From NCBI GenBank assembly GCA_947176915.1, contig CAMWSM010000002.1, forward strand, positions 62,001 to 126,000: a stretch of 64,000 bases of DNA, written 5' to 3'. Of the stretch, positions 8,259 through 16,956 are shown piece after piece. The position numbers and the translations under genes were made by a program. Source of the DNA: an uncultured Porphyromonadaceae bacterium (GTDB lineage Bacteria; Bacteroidota; Bacteroidia; Bacteroidales; Muribaculaceae). The notes beneath the pieces were generated by a model. It was not told the origin of the DNA. It did not search any database and worked only from the letters and a program-made list of their open reading frames with translations. The stretch's first letter is position 1. Every line of letters starts with the position of its first letter.

Positions 8259-10628
8259 ATGAAAGCAAACCTATACTTATTGACTATTGCGGGAATGGTT
8301 CTGACCGCAAACACAATTAAAGCAGAACAATTGCTTCATCTTCCGATGGAAGCAAACAAGCATGGAGAGCTTGCTGAAAATATCGGAAAGGGAACTCTCC
8401 GAATTTACGGCCACAATACGAATGAAAACATGCCCGGTGCTGTCGGGAAGGCACTTCGTTTCGACGGATATTCAACCTACGCGCAGGGTAGCGTAAAAGG
8501 GATGAATGATTTGTCCGGGGCAACCTTTTCTATGTGGGTGGCTCCTGAGACGTATCCTGTTATCGAGCAGGACACCCCTACAACAAAAAAGACCACTCTT
8601 GCGGGCACTTTCGATGAGACAGCAAAACAGGGATGGGCTTTCTGTATGGGATATACGGGTAAATACTCGTTTAAAATATATTCCGGAGGCTGGCCTGTTG
8701 AGGTTGAGGCAGATGATATAATACCCTGCTATGAATGGAGCCGGCTGACAGCGGTGTTCGACGGAGCAAACGAGAAACTCACTCTCTATCGCAACGGAAA
8801 AAAGGTTGGAGAGAAAAAAGTGATGGCAACTTTTAACGGCAATGCGACTAAGCTTACTGTCGGAAAAAACGCTGATTCGAAAGGGGGTATCTTCGCTCTT
8901 GATACTTTCAACGGCCTTATTGACGAAATCATTGTAACCGATCAGGTTGCAACTCCGGAGGAGATTGCCTCAGCCAAGGCTGAGAATGAAGCGGATCTCA
9001 CCATACCAGCAAGTCGTTTTGAAGAGGATATCCTACGGCCTAAATTTCACGGCATGCCGGGAGCAAACTGGACTAATGAGACTCACGGCATGACCTATTC
9101 CAACGGAAGGTATCACGTATTTTTTCAGAAAAATGCCAATGGTCCTTACATGACACGTCTTCATTGGGGCCATATCTCAAGTGATAATCTTTATGATTGG
9201 AGGGAGGAGCCGATAGCGATAGCTCCGGGGGCTGACTTTGATATCAAGGGATGCTGGAGCGGAGCTGTCTTTACAGATGATGAGATTACGGAAGGAAAGC
9301 CGAATGTCATATACACTGCCGTAGACTATGCCAGGGCAACCATAGCACAAGCCTCTCCCCTTGATGATGATCTTTTGAAATGGGAAAAGGGGAATGCCCC
9401 TATAATCAACGGACGCCCTGCCGGCTTGTCTGACGATTTCCGTGATCCTTATTTCTTCCGTAACGGCGAGAATGCCTATATCGTTGTGGGCACTTCGAAG
9501 GGGAACGTAGGGGCTGCCACACTACATCGCTACAATCCGCAGACCAAGGCATGGAGCAATAATGGAGATATATTCTTCAAAGGTAGTTCCAAAGCTTCCG
9601 ACGGGCGTTTCTGGGAGATGCCTACCGTAACCAAAATGGCAGACGGCAAGTGGCTTGTTACAGTTACTCCCCTTGAGACAGCAAAAGGGGTTCATACCCT
9701 CTATTGGACCGGAGATATAAATTCTGACGGCACTTTCTCGCCCGATGCGGCGTCTGCTCAGCCGCGCGATTTTGAATTGATCAGCGAGGATGGCTACGGA
9801 CTTTTGTCGCCTACTATCTATAATCATGAGGGAAAAATAATTACGATGGGCATTGTCCCTGACAAGGTTTCCACCTCCGACAATTGCAGCTGGGGTTGGG
9901 CCCATCTCTATTCCTTTCCGCGTGAAATAAGTCTTGATGCGTCCGGGAATCTTGTGCAGAAACCATATTCGGGATTACGCGGCTTGCGCTCAGAGAAATG
10001 TGATCTCTTTACTGAAAAGAGCATAGACGGCACTATTCCTTTTGTCAATGCGGAAGGAAGGCAACTCGAACTGTTCGGTAAATTCATAATCGGAGACTCC
10101 GCTTTCGGATTCACTTTCTTTAAAGGAGCCGGCGGGGAAGCCTCTGTAAGCTATAATCCTGCCACAAACGAACTGACAGCAGATTTTTCCAAATTATCAA
10201 GAATATCCAATGACGGCCATCTCTACAATGGGGTCTATACGGAGAAACTTCCTGCAGAGCCCGCTAAGGGTTCGGAGCTGACTCTGAATGTATTCGTTGA
10301 CGGATCAATAGTGGATATTTTCGTGAATGATACCTACGCCACTTCGATTCGTGTTTTCCCTAAAGAATCAGAGGCTGTGGCAGCAGAGGCATTCAGTCGT
10401 AACGGAAGCGTCATGGCGACTCAGTTGGGCGCCTGGCAATTGAAATCAACAGGTTCGACAGGAGTTGAGAGCCTCCCTTTCGGGTCGGGAGCTGCCTTAG
10501 ATGATAAGGTGGATGTGGTTTCGATTTCCGGAATGCTCCTTAAAAGAGGAGTGTCAAGAGAAGTGGCTTCAAAAGGGCTGGAGAAGGGAATCTATCTTAT
10601 CGGAGGAAAAAAAGTTGCGGTAAGATGA
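8259..10628 (+). CDS. Secreted LamG-GH32 glycosidase (levanase/inulinase-like) with T9SS-type C-terminal signal
   Basis: A 789-residue secreted enzyme from the ATG at 8259, chosen because a clear signal peptide starts there (MKANLYLLTI..., cleavage after TIKA). An in-frame extension to 8139 would read through the upstream hairpin. Domains are a LamG/concanavalin-like module (about 25-235), a GH32 five-bladed propeller (about 260-570), a GH32 C-terminal beta-sandwich (about 580-715), and a tail ending EKGIYLIGGKKVAVR that looks like a T9SS sorting domain. The GH32 landmarks HWGHISSDNL, FRDP (Asp396) and FWEMP (Glu453, acid/base) are present. The nucleophile block normally reads WMNDPNG; here it reads WTNETHG, with Glu274 where the Asp nucleophile is expected. 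There is no lipobox, unlike many surface GH32 enzymes. Fructan specificity is inferred; activity with Glu at that position is uncertain. Confidence 0.88.
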   Translation: MKANLYLLTIAGMVLTANTIKAEQLLHLPMEANKHGELAENIGKGTLRIYGHNTNENMPGAVGKALRFDGYSTYAQGSVKGMNDLSGATFSMWVAPETYPVIEQDTPTTKKTTLAGTFDETAKQGWAFCMGYTGKYSFKIYSGGWPVEVEADDIIPCYEWSRLTAVFDGANEKLTLYRNGKKVGEKKVMATFNGNATKLTVGKNADSKGGIFALDTFNGLIDEIIVTDQVATPEEIASAKAENEADLTIPASRFEEDILRPKFHGMPGANWTNETHGMTYSNGRYHVFFQKNANGPYMTRLHWGHISSDNLYDWREEPIAIAPGADFDIKGCWSGAVFTDDEITEGKPNVIYTAVDYARATIAQASPLDDDLLKWEKGNAPIINGRPAGLSDDFRDPYFFRNGENAYIVVGTSKGNVGAATLHRYNPQTKAWSNNGDIFFKGSSKASDGRFWEMPTVTKMADGKWLVTVTPLETAKGVHTLYWTGDINSDGTFSPDAASAQPRDFELISEDGYGLLSPTIYNHEGKIITMGIVPDKVSTSDNCSWGWAHLYSFPREISLDASGNLVQKPYSGLRGLRSEKCDLFTEKSIDGTIPFVNAEGRQLELFGKFIIGDSAFGFTFFKGAGGEASVSYNPATNELTADFSKLSRISNDGHLYNGVYTEKLPAEPAKGSELTLNVFVDGSIVDIFVNDTYATSIRVFPKESEAVAAEAFSRNGSVMATQLGAWQLKSTGSTGVESLPFGSGAALDDKVDVVSISGMLLKRGVSREVASKGLEKGIYLIGGKKVAVR

Positions 10629-10700
10629 TCATAAAGGAAAAAGATTAAGGTAAATAGATTACACATAGGTATAGTAAGTAAATAATTTGTACACGAGAGA

Positions 10701-10740
10701 GGGTTGCCGATTGTGAAATCGGCGACCCTTGTCTTTATTC
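10701..10740 (+). terminator. Terminator of the first fructan operon, duplicated at 18820
   Basis: A 12-bp stem GGGTTGCCGATT/AATCGGCGACCC (10701-10712 with 10717-10728, one G-U pair) has a GTGA tetraloop and is followed by TTGTCTTTATTC. About 30 bases upstream and the whole hairpin recur nearly unchanged at 18788-18856. Confidence 0.85.
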
Positions 10741-10743
10741 AAA

Positions 10744-10775
10744 TTTGCTGAAATTTCAAAAAAGTATTATCTTCG
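10744..10775 (+). promoter_or_regulatory. Promoter of the second HTCS gene
   Basis: TTTG at 10744-10747, 20 bases, then TATCTTCG at 10768-10775. This matches the Bacteroidetes sigma consensus and gives a short leader before the ATG at 10804. Confidence 0.75.
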
Positions 10776-10803
10776 CCGGGATTAACTTAAAATCTAAAAT
10801 CTT

Positions 10804-13551
10804 ATGAAACGTCTCAATTCTTTTTTGTTGATATTCCTCCTTCCCATAATGGCGTTGATGCTCTTATGCAGCTGTGAAAATAAGGGAAAAAGGAAATATA
10901 GGATAGGTGTGTCGCAATGCAGCAATGACTATTGGAGAGTTAAGACGATAGAGGATCTCCGAAGGGAGCTTCTGCTTACTGATGAAGCCGAGTTGTCGGT
11001 GAGGATGGCAAACTCTGACAATACCACTCAGATAGCCGACATCAGATATTTTATTGAAAATGGGTTTGATCTGATCATTGTTTCTCCCAATGAATCTTCC
11101 GCGATAGCTCCTGTCGTCAAGGAAGCTATAAATAAGGGGATACCGGTTTTGACATTTGACCGAATGGTAGAGGGAGATGATTTTACAGCCCATATAGAGG
11201 TGGATAATCGTGCCTTGGGAAACGCTGTGGCAAAATATGGAGCGTCAATATTAAGGATGCCCATAAGAGTATTGGAGATACAGGGTCCCGCTTCCGCTTC
11301 TCCGGCTCAGCTCCGACACGCCGGTTTCACAGAAACCATGATTTCGAAACCTGAAGCGTCAATCATAGAGAGTGTGTATGCCGACTGGGACGGGGATAAG
11401 GCATATCGTCTTGCGGATTCAATCATAAAAGTGCACCCTGAAATAAATTTTGTCTTCGCCCATACGGATCACATGGCAATCAAAGCTGCGGAGGCTCTTG
11501 CAGCTAACGGAAGAAAGGATGTGAAGGTGGTGGGAATTGACGGTTTTCCAAATATCGGACTTAAGGCCGTAAAAGATAGTGTAATTGATGCTACCTTCAT
11601 ATATTCAACCGAAGGAGATCGGATTATACACACATCTCTTGACATTCTGAATGGAAGGAAATATGACCGTATAACTAAAGTGAACCCTCTGTCGCCGATC
11701 GACCTCTCCAACGCTGATATTCTGATAAGTCAGGATTCCCTTTTGACTAAGGAGACTGAAAAGATAAATCTGTTAAGGGGAAAGCTGGATGAATATTGGG
11801 AAAGACATTCAATGCAGACTTGGCTTCTTTATTCAATGATTATTATTCTCGTGCTGGCAGCCGGAGTTGTGGCTCTTCTTTTGCGTGCGGTGATATCAAA
11901 CAGGAAGCATAAGGAGATTTTATTGCAGAAAAACAATCTTTTGGAAGACGAAAAGGAGAAGCAGAAGATACTTTATGAGCAATTGCAGGAGGCGACTCGT
12001 TCGAAACTCATGTTCTTTACTAATGTCTCGCATGATTTGCGTACTCCTCTCGCACTGATTTCAGGACCGGTTGAGGAGATTGCAAAATCGGAGGGGCTGA
12101 AGCCACGCGAGCGAACTCTGGTAAAGCTTGCCCAAAAGAATATCAGCATTCTCCGGAGGCTCATAAATCAGATTCTCGATTTCAGGAAATATGAAAACGG
12201 GAAGAGTGAGCTGAAATTGCAGGAGGTGGATTTACCTCGTCTCCTGAAGGATTGGACTGATTCATTCAGGGAGGTGGCTCGGCAAAGGGATATAAAGCTG
12301 AGCTTTTCATATAACGGAGATGCCGGGCAGACTTTGGCGATTGACCCTGAAAAAATGGAGAGGGTGTTCTTCAATCTTATGAGCAACGCATTCAAGCATA
12401 CTCTTCCGAATGGGAAAATATCTGTTACAGCGTGTTGCGAGCAAGATATTTTCACATTCAGTGTCAAAGATACGGGGAAGGGTATTTCTCCTGATGATTG
12501 CGCGAAGATATTCGATCGGTTCTATCAGGCGGACACTGTTTCCCCCAAGGGCTCCGGGATAGGACTCGCCCTGACCAAAGCATTCATAGAACTTCACGCC
12601 GGGTCAATTTCAGTGGACAGCACCCCGGGGGTGGGAAGTGAATTTAAGGTTGCCATCCCTGTAAGACATAGTAAGGAACCGGCAGGTCAGCCCCTTTCCA
12701 CAATAACTGCGAATGAAATAGCAACTGAACTTTCAGTTCCGGAAAGAGAGGAGAGAGAATTCGACGCCTCTTATCCCATAGTCCTTGTGATTGACGATAA
12801 CAAGGATGTAAGGGACATGATTGGATTGCTGCTCGGAGAAAACTATAATATGATTTTTGCCTCTGACGGATACAAAGGATTGAGAATGGCAATCAAATAT
12901 GTGCCGGATCTTATTATATGCGACGTGATGATGCCTGTTATGGATGGGATGGAGTGCGTGAAACATCTTAAGAAGGAGATCACTACTTCTCATATTCCCG
13001 TACTGATGCTGACCGCCTGTTCTCTTGAGGAGCAACAGAAGCAGGGTTATGACAGTGGCGCTGACGGTTATCTTCCCAAGCCCTTTAATAATGAGGTGTT
13101 TTTAGCTCAGTGCAATTCTTTGCTTCTAAACCGGCGCAGAGTGATGGATAATCTCGGCAAACAGAAAACGGGAGGCTTGGAAATAAAAAGAGATAAGGCT
13201 GTTTCAGCTCCAAATACTCATGACATTGAAAGCGAGTTTTATAATCGTTTCCTAAATATTGTCAGGGAGCGTCTTTCAGATTCCAAGCTAAGTGTGGAGG
13301 AGATAGCCTCTGAAATGAGTCTGAGCCAATCACAGTTGACAAGAAAAATCAAGGCTCTGACAAATTATACTCCGGTGGAGATAATACGCAATTACCGACT
13401 GAAACGAGCCAAGAGAGAACTTGAGACAACGGAAAAAAGCATAAGTGAGATAGCCTTTGAGATGGGCTTTTCCTCCCTTGCATATTTTTCGAGATGCTAT
13501 AAGGAGGCATACGGCGTTCCTCCGACAGAAGCCAGAATGGGAGGTAGGTAA
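10804..13551 (+). CDS. HTCS with periplasmic sugar-binding-protein sensor (fructose-type sensor)
   Basis: A 915-residue complete hybrid two-component regulator. Order: N-terminal signal/anchor (1-24, LLCSC), type-1 periplasmic binding protein domain (about 31-300; KYRIGVSQ, GFDLIIVSPNESSA, GIPVLTFDR, FVFAHTDHMAIKAAEAL), transmembrane segment (about 340-364), helical linker, kinase dimerisation domain with His410 in NVSHDLRTPL, HATPase (NLMSNAFKHT, DTGKGIS, GSGIGLALTKAF), receiver with Asp707 in IICDVMMPV, and AraC output domain (about 810-915). Binding-protein-type sensors, in place of Reg_prop propellers, are the architecture of BT1754, the fructose-sensing regulator of the Bacteroides levan locus (known family fact, recalled). 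With GH32 next door, fructose or a fructo-oligosaccharide is the likely ligand (inference). Confidence 0.95.
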   Translation: MKRLNSFLLIFLLPIMALMLLCSCENKGKRKYRIGVSQCSNDYWRVKTIEDLRRELLLTDEAELSVRMANSDNTTQIADIRYFIENGFDLIIVSPNESSAIAPVVKEAINKGIPVLTFDRMVEGDDFTAHIEVDNRALGNAVAKYGASILRMPIRVLEIQGPASASPAQLRHAGFTETMISKPEASIIESVYADWDGDKAYRLADSIIKVHPEINFVFAHTDHMAIKAAEALAANGRKDVKVVGIDGFPNIGLKAVKDSVIDATFIYSTEGDRIIHTSLDILNGRKYDRITKVNPLSPIDLSNADILISQDSLLTKETEKINLLRGKLDEYWERHSMQTWLLYSMIIILVLAAGVVALLLRAVISNRKHKEILLQKNNLLEDEKEKQKILYEQLQEATRSKLMFFTNVSHDLRTPLALISGPVEEIAKSEGLKPRERTLVKLAQKNISILRRLINQILDFRKYENGKSELKLQEVDLPRLLKDWTDSFREVARQRDIKLSFSYNGDAGQTLAIDPEKMERVFFNLMSNAFKHTLPNGKISVTACCEQDIFTFSVKDTGKGISPDDCAKIFDRFYQADTVSPKGSGIGLALTKAFIELHAGSISVDSTPGVGSEFKVAIPVRHSKEPAGQPLSTITANEIATELSVPEREEREFDASYPIVLVIDDNKDVRDMIGLLLGENYNMIFASDGYKGLRMAIKYVPDLIICDVMMPVMDGMECVKHLKKEITTSHIPVLMLTACSLEEQQKQGYDSGADGYLPKPFNNEVFLAQCNSLLLNRRRVMDNLGKQKTGGLEIKRDKAVSAPNTHDIESEFYNRFLNIVRERLSDSKLSVEEIASEMSLSQSQLTRKIKALTNYTPVEIIRNYRLKRAKRELETTEKSISEIAFEMGFSSLAYFSRCYKEAYGVPPTEARMGGR

Positions 13552-13605
13552 CAAATGTTACATTTATAATAAAATTTTAGGCATCATTAAAATAATTATA
13601 TATTT

Positions 13606-13650
13606 AACAGGCTGATATTTAAGAATAATATCAGCCTGTTTGTTTTTTTA
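13606..13650 (+). terminator. Terminator after the second HTCS gene
   Basis: A perfect 14-bp stem AACAGGCTGATATT (13606-13619) and its complement (13627-13640) with a 7-base loop, followed by TGTTTTTTTA. A strong intrinsic terminator separating the regulator from the next SusC operon. Confidence 0.9.
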
Positions 13651-13770
13651 TACACTGAGGGTAGAGGAGGCGGCTTATAATAAAACCGCAATGATTTTCA
13701 CAAATCAGGATTCTTGAAAAAATGATATTGTAGGCAACAAATCTTATATGCGACAGGAATGGTGAGCGAT

Positions 13771-13816
13771 TAATTTTGCAGCAGAAATTTTCACCAAAAC
13801 TAACATAGCATGAAAA
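13771..13816 (+). promoter_or_regulatory. Promoter and leader of the second SusC operon, identical to 1823-1868
   Basis: TAATTTTG at 13771-13778 fits the -7 element. The leader, ATG at 13810 and first codons are identical over 46 bp to the first operon. The -33 region differs and lacks a clear TTTG, which suggests activator dependence (inference). Confidence 0.7.
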
Positions 13817-16800
13817 AATCAATCCTCAGCGCATTGCTTATCATTTTTATGGCAATAGCGGTCCATGCACAAGAAATTACAGTGCATGGCACGGTTATTT
13901 CTCGCACCGACGACGAGCCCCTGATTGGCGCTACCGTTATGTGTGAAGTTACGAAAAAAGGTACGGCTACCGATATTGACGGACAGTTTGTGCTTAGTGT
14001 TCCGGAGGGATCTCTCCTCAAAGTCTCCTATATCGGTTATATGCCGATTGAGGTGAAGGCGGAGCCGGAGATGACAATTTATCTTGATGAAGAATCCGGC
14101 GCGCTTGATGAAGTTGTCGTGGTTGGTTACCAGACAATGAAGAAAGCTGATCTTACCGGTTCAGTATCCGTTGTTTCCACAAAATCATTGGAGACATCTT
14201 CCGACAGCGACCCTATGCGTGCTCTTCAGGGTCAGGTGCCGGGCATGACAATTACTGCCAATGGTTCGCCGAGTGGGGTAGGGTCTGTAAGAATCCGTGG
14301 TATTGGCTCCTTCAATGCCTCTCAGGACCCCTTGTTTATTATTGACGGCGTTCCGACCACTGCAACGCTCAACTCGCTCAATGCAAATGATATTGAGAGT
14401 ATGCAGGTATTGAAAGATGCTGCTTCCGCCTCTATCTACGGATCAAGGGCTGCCAACGGTGTGATCATCATCACCACAAAAAAGGGTAAAAACAGTGGAG
14501 ATGGAAAGGTGAATGTAAGTTTCTCTGCAAATTTCACAGCCCAGTTCTATAATGGACAGTCGAAGATGAAACTTCTTAATACTCCCGGCTATGCCACAGC
14601 CATGGCTCAGGCTGCCCTCAACGACGGACTTGATCCCGTGGCATACGCCTCAAGCTACGGCCTTAACCTGAATGCTCCTTCCGGCTATCCTATCTCGGTC
14701 TATAATATTGCCACGGGTCAATACCAGAACTATACAGTGAATGGTCTTTATGATGGCTTTATCAACGCCAAGAAGACAATGAGAATGAGTGATACTGACT
14801 GGCTGGATGAAATTTCACGTACAGGTTTTTCCCAACACTACGATGCAGCCGTATCAAGGGCCTCTGACAAAGGAACTGTCTTCTTCTCGTTAGGATATAA
14901 GAAAAATGACGGTATCCTTAAATATACAAGCTTTGAGAATATCGCCGGACGTTTCAACTCCTCCTTCCATATCGGACCATACGTAACTGTCGGAGAGAAC
15001 TTCACCTTGACCTACACTGATCAGGTAGACTGCCAGCCGCTTGAAAATGCTCTCAAGATGCCTTCCATCGTGCCGGTCTTCGAGATTGACGGTGTTACGT
15101 ATGCAGGACCGGTAGGTAGTATGGCAGACCGCCAGAACCCTTTGCGCGAACTTGCCTTCAACCGCGACAATGCTCTCAAGATATGGCGTCTTTTCGGAAA
15201 TGCTTATATCGATATCAAGCCGATAAAGGGTCTTCTGTTGCGTAGTAATTTCGGTCTGGATTATGATGCTGCCTTTATCCACAGCTATAATTACACTTTC
15301 CATAGCGACATCGTTAACAATGACACCAACTCCACAACTCTATCGCAGGCTAACGATTCAAAATGGACATGGACTAATACTGCCAACTATAATTTCACCA
15401 TAAAGGATGACCATACTTTCACAGTGCTTGCCGGTATGGAGCTGTTCCGCCAGAATAGAATAGATTTTGCCGGGTATAACGAGAATTACGATGTGGAGAA
15501 CCCTAATTACATGTATCCTGATGCTTCATCAGGTGTGGAACGTGCCACAGGTAATAAGTCGGCTTATGCACTTGCCTCTTTCTTCGGTAAAGTAGACTAT
15601 AATTGGCGTAATCTCCTCCTCGCTTCCTTTACAATCCGTCATGACGGTTCTTCAAGATTCGGTTCAAATAATCGTTACGGTACATTCCCCGCAGCCACAG
15701 TAGGCTACCGTCTTTCTGAAAACATCAACAAGAAATGGCTCGATGATTTGAAAATACGCCTCTCCTGGGGTAAGACAGGTAACCAGGCAATCTCCAATAC
15801 CGCCCGTTATGCCCTTTATATCGCTGATTACGGTAATGACCGTGTAACCTCCACCGCCTACGACCTTCTCCTTCAGCAAAGCGGTGTGTTCCCTTCAGGC
15901 TACTATGCAAGCCAGACAGCCAATCCCAATCTTAAATGGGAAACTACGATACAGTATAATGCCGGTATCGATTACGGGTTCCTCGGCAATAAGCTGACAG
16001 GTTCTTTGGATGCCTATATTAAGGATGTAAAAGATATGCTCATCATTCCCGCTTATCTCGGTTCTATGGGTGAGGGTGGCGCTTCATGGCTCAACGGTCC
16101 CTCTCTACGTAACTGGGGTATGGAGTTTCAGGCAAACTGGAGAGATGAGCTCGCTTGCGGACTTTACTACAAGGTGGGTTTGAATTTCGACTTCTACCGC
16201 AACCGTGTTACATACCTGCCCTCTACCACAACCGGTTCATACGCTCACACTACCACTCAGAATCTTGTTGAGGCTCGTCAGCCTTACGGCTCAATAGTAG
16301 GTTACGTATTCGATGGTCTTTTCCAGAATGAGGAGGAGGTTAGAAGTTACGGACAGGAGAATGCCCGCGTTGGTGGAATGAAGTATGCCGACCTGAACCA
16401 CGACGGCAAGATCACAGCCGACGACCAGACATGGATTTTCAATCCGGTGCCCGATCTCTCTTTCGGTCTCAATGTGGAACTTGCTTATAAGAATTTCGAT
16501 TTCCAGATGTTCTGGCAGGGTGTTCTCGGACAGGATGTCTACAACTATCAGAAATTCCAGAACGATTTCTGGAGTGTAACAGACGCCGGCAGCAACAAGG
16601 GTGTGCGTGTGCTTGACGCTTGGCTTCCTAACGTGAACACAGGCTCTACAATTCCTATGCTGACTACAAACAATAAGGGTGATGAAGGGCGCACCTCTTC
16701 CTATTTCGTTGAGAATGGCTCATACGCTAAGCTTCGCACGCTGCAGTTAGGCTACACACTTCCTCAGAGCGTACTTGAGCGTCTTCGTCTGAATAAGGCA

Positions 16801-16932
16801 CGTGTATATGTCTCAGGGCAGAATATTCTCACGATAAAGAGTCCGAAGCTCACTTGCACGGATCCGGAGAACCCAAGCTTTGCCTATCCTATTCCAACCT
16901 CTATCTCTTTTGGTTTGCAGGTTGATTTCTAA
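13810..16932 (+). CDS. SusC/RagA-family TonB-dependent outer-membrane transporter (fructan locus, second copy)
   Basis: A 1040-residue SusC paralog of the transporter at 1862. Signal peptide (ends VHAQ), regulatory beta-sandwich (about 23-105), DEVVVVGYQ, plug with DAASASIYGSRAANGV and a barrel ending in QVDF. The N-terminal 130 residues are close to those of the first copy, while the barrel and extracellular loops have diverged. It follows its own HTCS and is followed by its SusD after 24 bases. The two transporters may import different fructans or different products of one fructan (inference). Confidence 0.95.
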   Translation: MKKSILSALLIIFMAIAVHAQEITVHGTVISRTDDEPLIGATVMCEVTKKGTATDIDGQFVLSVPEGSLLKVSYIGYMPIEVKAEPEMTIYLDEESGALDEVVVVGYQTMKKADLTGSVSVVSTKSLETSSDSDPMRALQGQVPGMTITANGSPSGVGSVRIRGIGSFNASQDPLFIIDGVPTTATLNSLNANDIESMQVLKDAASASIYGSRAANGVIIITTKKGKNSGDGKVNVSFSANFTAQFYNGQSKMKLLNTPGYATAMAQAALNDGLDPVAYASSYGLNLNAPSGYPISVYNIATGQYQNYTVNGLYDGFINAKKTMRMSDTDWLDEISRTGFSQHYDAAVSRASDKGTVFFSLGYKKNDGILKYTSFENIAGRFNSSFHIGPYVTVGENFTLTYTDQVDCQPLENALKMPSIVPVFEIDGVTYAGPVGSMADRQNPLRELAFNRDNALKIWRLFGNAYIDIKPIKGLLLRSNFGLDYDAAFIHSYNYTFHSDIVNNDTNSTTLSQANDSKWTWTNTANYNFTIKDDHTFTVLAGMELFRQNRIDFAGYNENYDVENPNYMYPDASSGVERATGNKSAYALASFFGKVDYNWRNLLLASFTIRHDGSSRFGSNNRYGTFPAATVGYRLSENINKKWLDDLKIRLSWGKTGNQAISNTARYALYIADYGNDRVTSTAYDLLLQQSGVFPSGYYASQTANPNLKWETTIQYNAGIDYGFLGNKLTGSLDAYIKDVKDMLIIPAYLGSMGEGGASWLNGPSLRNWGMEFQANWRDELACGLYYKVGLNFDFYRNRVTYLPSTTTGSYAHTTTQNLVEARQPYGSIVGYVFDGLFQNEEEVRSYGQENARVGGMKYADLNHDGKITADDQTWIFNPVPDLSFGLNVELAYKNFDFQMFWQGVLGQDVYNYQKFQNDFWSVTDAGSNKGVRVLDAWLPNVNTGSTIPMLTTNNKGDEGRTSSYFVENGSYAKLRTLQLGYTLPQSVLERLRLNKARVYVSGQNILTIKSPKLTCTDPENPSFAYPIPTSISFGLQVDF

Positions 16933-16956
16933 TCATAATTTTAAAATAATAGAATC

